Source: Didymodactylos carnosus (lineage: Eukaryota; Rotifera; Eurotatoria; Philodinida; Philodinidae). From it: a stretch of DNA of 43,514 nt. The translations under genes were made by a program, and so were the position numbers. How positions within the stretch are numbered: the stretch's first letter is position 1; each line of letters starts with the position of its first letter. Where the stretch lies: positions 1 through 43,514 of the forward strand of contig CAJNOQ010000679.1 in the NCBI GenBank assembly GCA_905250885.1, read 5' to 3'. The notes beneath the pieces are model-generated. The model saw only the letters and a list, made by a program, of their open reading frames with translations. It ran no database searches and was not told the DNA's origin. Below, piece after piece: positions 31,901-40,900 of this stretch.

Positions 31901-34900
31901 AAAAAAATATAAAATTTAATCTATAATCAAAATATTTATTTCTAATTGTTTTTATTTTTTTTTTCATCTACAGATTAGTGAAATAACATTTATACAAGAA
32001 AACTTTCCTGATGATGATAAAAAATTTGAAATAACATTTAATGATAATGAAAAAGTGACATTTCATGCTCGTAATGTTTTTGCTAAAATGTCATTAATAA
32101 GATCATTGAGAGAAATTTTAAAATCATTAGGTATGTACTAGTCTATTCAATATATTTCATTATTGCATGAGTTAAATATTCTTAATAATATAAAGAAAAA
32201 GAAATACGTATATCAAATGTTTTTTCTGTGATATTAATATAGACAAAAAAAAAAAACAAAGCTTTTTGAGTGCTGTTGTTGTTGTTGTTGTTGTTGTTAT
32301 TTTAAAAAGACACATATTAGCAAAAAGCATCATATTCTAGGTTTTGAAGTGAACGATATCGGTCTCAGTCGTACAACATCCTATCTCTACTCTACGTCTA
32401 ATATTGATAAAGATAGTGTAAAACGTGGATGTAAGTTAAAACTGAAAAAAACGAAAAAAAAAAAAAAGACAGCAAGATGGAATGACCAATGCATCTGACC
32501 CTATATTCTCGCAGAATTTACCACTATTCTAGACCTAAGAGTCAAAACTGTTGCTTCTATTTCTGTGACTTTTAATTTGCGCTTTTAGATCTTCGATTTT
32601 CTTATTATGCCTTATATTTGTGCATTTAAATATTTCCCATTATTGCATGTGATTTTAGTTTTGCTATGTTGAACGCATGTAAGAATCGAATTATATGTTG
32701 TTCTATGTCATTTATTAACAAAGTTTTTAATCGACATATGTTAATGTTTATTTTTCTAGGTTTTGTAGAAGAAGTTGAAATGATTGAAACAGCGACCGAA
32801 AATGATGAACAAAATATACAAAGACAACAACGTAAATCTATTGGAAAAAAACGAAATGTTGATGTATTAGAATCGGTTGATGTAAGTATTACTATATCAT
32901 TAACCTGTTTATGTCTATTTTATCCTTAAAGAGACACTTGTTTAGTGTCGAATATCTAAACAACTAGACTTTCAATAATTTTTGACAAGATCTAGTTAAT
33001 ATTTTAATTTAAACTGATAGAAAAAATTTGGGCATAAACAGGTTAAAAATTTCTAAAACTTTCTCTTATAAAAATAAATTTTTAGTTACAACCAAAACTT
33101 TCCGGTGAACAAGAAGATGTTAATCAAAATTTATCGCAGAAGCGTCGAGGAAATATGACAAGAAGTAGTGATGGTTTGGCTACAACATCTGGTACATCAG
33201 ATTTTTATTCATTCAGTGAAAGTGAATCGAGTTATCAAACGCCCGGTGAAGATGAATTTAAACCAAAATTTTTAAAAAAATTAAATGATACACTTGCAAC
33301 TGGTATGAGTTTATAGTTTTATTTTTTATATTGAATATGACTAATTTGCCTTTTTTTACGTTTTAGAAGGTGACTATATTGTATTAGAATGTCTTGTAAT
33401 AAGTACTACGCCAGTACACGGAACATGGTTCAAAAATAATATACCCTTACAAGATAATTCTGATTGTAGACAAATACAAGAAGATCGAAAATTCAGTTTA
33501 ATTATTAAGGTATTCATATAATTTTAGTTTCTATCAGAAAATAATCAAAGCTTTTTTATTATGTTTAGGAAGCGTTTGTTGATGATGGCGGTATTTATTC
33601 TATTAAAGTCTCGAATCATGCTGGTACAATCACATGTAGTTGTAAATTATTTATTCGAGAACGTAAGTGTACTTTTAAAATATAAAATTACAAACAATTA
33701 TTCATAAAAATAACAAAAAATATCAATTTAGAAACGAGTGATGAACGTACAATACGTGAAGAAATAGGTATACGAGAAGAAACACCACAAGAGAAAAGAG
33801 GTAGGCAATATTTATGTTTAGTAAAATGGTATAATTATTAATTATATTCTTTTAAAAGATACCACAGATAACGAAGAAGACTTAAGTATCACAGAAATAC
33901 CATACAATTTAAGGTTATCGAACGTAACACCGTCGATTGGCCGTGGACCCATATTTATTCATTCATTAATGCCTTTAATATCGAATTCTGGTGACGTTGT
34001 TACATTAAAATGTGCAATAACTGCGTTGCCAATGCCAGATGCAACATGGTTAGTTTCCTTTTTTACAATTTTACTCTACTTCGCACAAAATGTTATTATT
34101 ATACGCATACTGTTTAGGTTAAAAAATGGTATTGAAATTCATACTGGCGGCCGTTATTCTGTATTTAATGATGGACATGGAAATTACTCATTAGTTATCT
34201 CTGATACGTCGCCAGATGATACTGGTGTGTATGAAATAAATGTCCAAAATTCATATGGTGTTGCAGATTCAAAAACCAGTTTACAGATACTTGGTAAGAA
34301 AATAAGAATTATCTTTTTCTAGTATAATTCTCTATCACTACGGCGATTGCAATATTATTTTTTAGAACGTGAAAGTGTATTCATACCATCTGATGTTAAT
34401 CGTGTGAATGTTCAAGATAAAGGTACGGCAAAATTAAGTCTTACAGTGAAACGTCCCGATATTAAAGTTCAATGGATCAAAGATGAGCGTATATTAAATG
34501 AAAAAGATAATTTTAATAAATATAAAATAACAAGTGAAGGTTTACAACGAGAGTTAATCGTTCGAAATGTGACAAAAGATGATCAAGGCGATTATATTTG
34601 TCAATCGGGAAAGTATCGTGTTACATTGCATTTAAATGTACGTGGACCACCTGCCGACATTGTGCAATCATTGGAAAATATTGAAGTTATTGAAAACAAC
34701 GAAGCCATATTTGAATGTCAGTTATCAATTGATGATGCGCAAGTTGAATGGTATCATAATAATCAACGTTTAATAAATTCAAATCATCACATAATAGCAT
34801 CGCGAGACACCCTACATCAATTAATTATTCCACATGTTAACATGAATGATGAGGGTGAATATTCAATTAGAGTTGATAATAAAAATACATCAACTGGACA

Positions 34901-37900
34901 ATTGTATGTCAAAGGTATGTAAAACACTATAAATCTGAAATCGTGTTTATATTTTGAAGGATGCGTTGGAAAGCTGAATTTATTGTCTTCCTTTCTCATT
35001 GTAAATCGTATATATTATAAATGTGTCTTCTTTAGAGCAATCAATTGTATTTCGACGTTCATTACGTTCGCAAACTGTCGAGGAAGGAAGTACTGTCCTA
35101 TTCGAATGTGAATTAAATAAACCGTTAAAACACATGTTGTGGTTTAAATCGAATACTATACATTTGTTACCGTCAGATAAATATTCGATGGAATCATATG
35201 GTTTAATTCATCGCTTAACTATACGTAATGTCGACCAATTTGATGAAGGCGACTATATGGCATCGACAGGGTTCAATAAGTCAACAGCACATTTGTCTGT
35301 AGAGCAATTATTACCTATATTTATTGTACCATTGATGGATGCAAGAGCAAATATAACTGAGACCGTTAAATTATCGTGTGAGACAAGTACACCAGCAAAT
35401 GTTATTTGGTATCATCGTGAAAAAAAAATATTAGAAAATAATCCCAAATACACAATAAGTATGTCATTTTTATTTTCGTATTCATCACATTTCTTACATG
35501 AATCGATTTGTATAGGCAAAATGAATGGCGGCACATTGCATACACTTGATATTGACAATCTTGATCAACGAGATCAAGGCGAAGTTGTTTGTGCGATAAA
35601 AGAATATCCTGCAATAACAACGAGTGCTCATTTACTGGTCGAAGACTTTAACCAGCAGTGTAAGTTGAAACAAAACTTTAGATATCGTTTTAGTTTCTAA
35701 AATTATTTCTAATTAATGTAGCCATTTTCTCTGCTCAATTAAAACCTTTTATGGAAATTGTGCGTGGACAAGATGCAGTATTAAATTGTGAAACATTCAC
35801 CTCAACCTATTTTCAATGGTTTAAAGATAATACAACAATAAATAATCTTAACAACAATAAATTCATCTTTCTCAATGATGATAAACATAGCACCCTAATC
35901 ATTCATCATTTTAACGAACAGGATGAAGGTAATAGTAAAATTTACTTTAATTTATTTGTATACAAGTTCTATTTCTATTTAGGTGTTTACACGTGTGTAA
36001 CGAGAGAAGGGCAATCATCATCAACAACATTGCGTACATTAATACAACGGGAACATACACCAAGAAGTGAAGAAAGATATGTAACATACATGAGAACTGA
36101 TTCACCTCGCATGCAAACACCGGAACTTGGATTAACGCGATCAAGTTTAAGTCCTGGTGGTCAGCGTGGACCTCGATATGTACCATCAATGAATGATGAT
36201 GAGACACGTTTCCCAGATCGATTTGAAGAAACACAGCGTAGAAAGAAAATCGTTATCCAAGAAACTAGCGAACAACGCATACCAACAATGAAAACGAGTA
36301 CGTATTTTTGTGCTTTTTTTAGGCTTTTACTTGATCTCTGATTAATTTCTCAGGTTCAGTTACATTTCGCCCAAGTTCAAGTCGATCTCTTTCTCGTGAT
36401 TATTCCGTTCGTTCAGGTGATACAAGTCCTGAAAAAGAACGTTCATTGCCAAGACAGTTTTCACCATCAGCAGCCACATATGCAAGACCACCACAATTAC
36501 AAGATTTTGGTCATTATTTACCACATGATCGATCAGAATCACCTCGTTTATCACCATCACCATCTCCGACAAGAAAAACAAGTATGACATTTGTAAATAT
36601 GAATGCTGCAAAACTGAGCATGCCACCCGTATATGAAGAATTAGATGAGCATCAGCGACATCGTTCTGCAGTAACATTCAGTCCGTCGCAATCGCCTGCC
36701 CGCACGCGATCACAAGAATCGATTGAACGGAAAACGGTCATGATGGAAATACCGATTCGGTAAGTAGTTTGCCACAGACATGAGTTATTTTTTAATATAG
36801 TATATGATATATTTAGAGAATCACCACGTCGCGATTTAAAACATGCTCCATATCAGAAAGAAACAATTCCAGAAGAGCATGCACAATTTATAGATAGCGA
36901 AGCATACGATAGACAGACACCATTTTTCCAACGTGAAGAACGATCTGGTTTAACCACATCGCGTGTCAATGTCACTGAACCATTACCTATTCATATCACA
37001 CGACCGTTAGTTGATACATATGTCGAACAAGGAAAACCGTTACGTTTAGTTGTTGAAACTTCATTTCCGTCAAATGATGCCTCATGGTTCAAAACAGACT
37101 CATATTCACAACATCCAGTGGCCAAAAAGCTTGATGAAAGCGATAAATATCGTATGATATCGCAAGGTAGCCGTCATATGTTAATTATACCAAATGTCAC
37201 ATCAAACGACAGTGGCGATTATATATGTCGAATACAAAATTTGACAACAAAAGCCCATGTTCAAGTCAATGATGAAGATTTACAATTTATGAAACGCTTA
37301 CCACAAACCATTGATGTTATTGGTGGACGCGACATTGCGATTGAATGTGAAATGAATCACTATGATACACAAGCTTTATGGAAGAAAGATAACGAACCGA
37401 TTAAGGTAAACGATCGATGATCTATCGCAATTGTTCTTCCCTTATCTTGTGTTTCAGAATCTGTCGAAGTTCATGCCAATAGTTGAAAACAAAAAACATA
37501 AACTAATTATCAAAGATGCCTCAGCCGAAGACTCGGGTTTATATACAGTTAATGTTAACGAATTAGAAAGTACAACATATTTGAATATCACACAAGAATC
37601 GCTTCTTATTTTAAAACCATTACAAGATCAGCGAGCAAAACTAGGAGATAATGTTACATTTACGTGTGTTTGTTCAAAAGCGCCCAAAACTGTTCAGTGG
37701 TATATAAATGGAATTCCTTTACCCTTAAATGTCTACAATAAATATCAAATAAAATTAATCGATCGTGAAATTCAGTTAACCATTAATAATATAAGCGAAA
37801 ATGATATTGGTACTATAACATGTTGTTTAAATAATACGATAACAACAGCGAATTTAACAATTGATGATACCGATAAAAATATAAAATTTTTGAAATTATT

Positions 37901-40900
37901 AGATGATGATGATATGACTATTCGTGTTGGCTCACCATTTATTCTCGAATGTCGTATCAATCATCCTAACTTGATAAGTAGATGGTACAAAGACGGAAAA
38001 CCTATAACAGAGCACGACAAAACGATAAAAACGATTTCGGACGGATGCTCGCATGTTTTACAAGTGAGTAATTTTAGAATTTCTTATATCAGTGGAATTT
38101 GATTTATTCTGGTATTGTTTTAGGTTGATCATGCTCTAGAACAACATACAGGTCATTATCGTTGTTTAGTGCAAGATAAAGAAACATCGTGTCATATTAC
38201 TGTACATGAATCGGATTATCGTTTTGTACAATCATTACCATCTCATGTCTACTATTCTCCTAATGAAGGAACTATCACTTTAAATTGTACAATAAATCAT
38301 TCACCTACTTCATCGAACCGTGTCAAGTGGTTTAAAAACGAGCTAGAAATAAAAACATCTCCAAAATATGAAACTATTATTGAGCATCATTTATTAGCAC
38401 TCATTATACATGATTTGAACATTGACGATCAAGCGCTGTATCGTTGTGAAATCGATAATGCTCATACGGAATGTCAATTAATACCAACACTGAATAATGC
38501 AAAAGACATTTTATTACAACCGTTACAAGATGTTGAACTGTACGAACATGATATGTGTACGTTAACGGTTAAATTTTTACCAGAACAAATTAAAAATATT
38601 CCACAAATAAAATGGTATCGTAATGGTCAAGCAATAAAAACAAGACAAGATAAATATCGCTTTATCCAACACAGCAACGAGAATACATTAATTATTGATA
38701 ATTGTTTGTTGAATCAAGATAATGGTTATTATAGCGTTAGATTAAATTCGAATAATAAACAAGATTTATCGGCATGCTACGTTAATATTAAAGATTTAAA
38801 TATCCACTTTGTTAAACCTCTTGAAACACAACGTTACTTATTACAGCCGCTAACTCAACAACAAGTTCAACTTGATTGTGAGACAACTCCCACCGATAAA
38901 AAACCGTCATGGTATTTCAATAATACCAAATTAATACAACCATCAAATAAATACGAATTGATCGATGATAGTAAACATCATAGACTTATTATTAATAATA
39001 TCACATTGAGCGATCAAGGTCAGTATCATATTGAATTTCCAAATAGTGATCAAAGATCTTATGCTACCGTCCAAATATTACAAACACCAAACATAGAATC
39101 AATCAATTTTATACAACCATTAGATGAAACATTTTTATGTGAAGAAGGTGACGATTTTACGTTGGTAACAAAAACAAATAAACCAACGGCAAGTGTTAAT
39201 TGGATGAAAAACGGTTATAAATTAATTAAAACACCTGATACACAACAAACAGATAAAACTGGTATGACGCATAGATTTGTGATAAAAAAATGTCGCAAAC
39301 AAGAAGACGAAGGCAATTATGTATGTTATATTGATACAACCAACGTTGCTACTGAGTGTTTTGTAAAAATAATTGAAAAAGAATTACAAATAATACAGCC
39401 ATTACCGAAAATATTGAAATTAAATGAAAATGATACATTAACATTATTGTGTGAAACAAATCGTAAACCAAAAAACATACGATGGTTAAAAAATAATAGT
39501 CAAATATTAGATACTATGACAAATCCTAATTTAATGTTAATTATGGGTGATGAAACATGTACAATGATAATAAATAATGTAACAAAGAATGACAGTGGCT
39601 CGTATACATGTCAGGTAGAAGATAAATGGTCAGTGTGTGATGTAAGAGTACAAGAAGCAGGACCACAATTTGTTGATGGACCACAATCATATCTCGTATG
39701 GAAACGAAAAGAAGATGGTCCTGTGACAACAATAAGTTGTACATTGAATAAATTCAATGTACCTGTTAAATGGTTTAAAGAAAATCATGAAATATATACG
39801 AATGATAAATATGAATTAATTTCAGAAGGAACAATTCAATGTTTATTAATACATGATATAAATAAAAATGATTCGGGAAAATATGTAATATCTTTAGGAT
39901 CTATTTACCGAACATGTCATTTGGAAGTTGTTGATGATAAAATAACAGACTATAAGACAACAACAACAGAAGATGAAGAAGAGAGATTAATGAAGCCGAT
40001 AATGCAAGTTCAACGACAAGAAGTTATGGAAGGTAAAATATCACTTTGATGTAGATTTTTCTTACCGTAATAATATTTTTTGCTAATTTGTTAAGGTGAT
40101 TCATTAACAATTGAAGTGACACCCGATTCTACTCGTTCAATCACAGCTGATCAACTTCAGTTATTGAAAAATAATCGTCCGATTGATGACTATTCTCATA
40201 TAAGTTTAGAACGTGAGGATACACGATGGCTTGTGCGTTTAGTCGACGTTGACTTATTAAATACTGGCTTATATTCAATTGATATTGATCATCAACGTCA
40301 AGATTTGATTGATTTGTATGTTAAAAAACGTCCGGTGCAACGGCAATTGATAGAATTACCAAAAGAAGAATTCTTTCTTAATGAAACTATAACGCTGGAA
40401 TGTAATTTTCAGAAACCGATAAAAACAAAATCATTACAACCCACATGGTTCAGAAATGGTCGTCCAATACAGTCAACTAATCGACATATCGTAACAGTTG
40501 ATAATATGTCAGATGATGGTCCGACAAAATATTCTTTAACAATAAAAAATGTGGATTATACAGATGAAGGCATCTACGAATTACGTACTGACTACTTAAT
40601 TGTTGAAACGCCGTTAATACGAATTGTAGAAAAACCTAAAATACCCGCACCAAATCGAATGGTGATCGAAGGCGATAGTTTACAAATCGATGTTAATATT
40701 GATCGTGCAGAACATCCAAATGAAACAATTCAAACATTGCTAGAAGAAATAACGTTGCTAAAAGATAATCGACCAATCACAACGAAACCACAAATAGAAA
40801 AATGGCACGAAAACGATCAATTAAGATTAGAGTTGAAAAACTTGCAACTAGATGATTACGGTTTATATGAAATTGATATTCACGGCGAGCGTACACCTGT

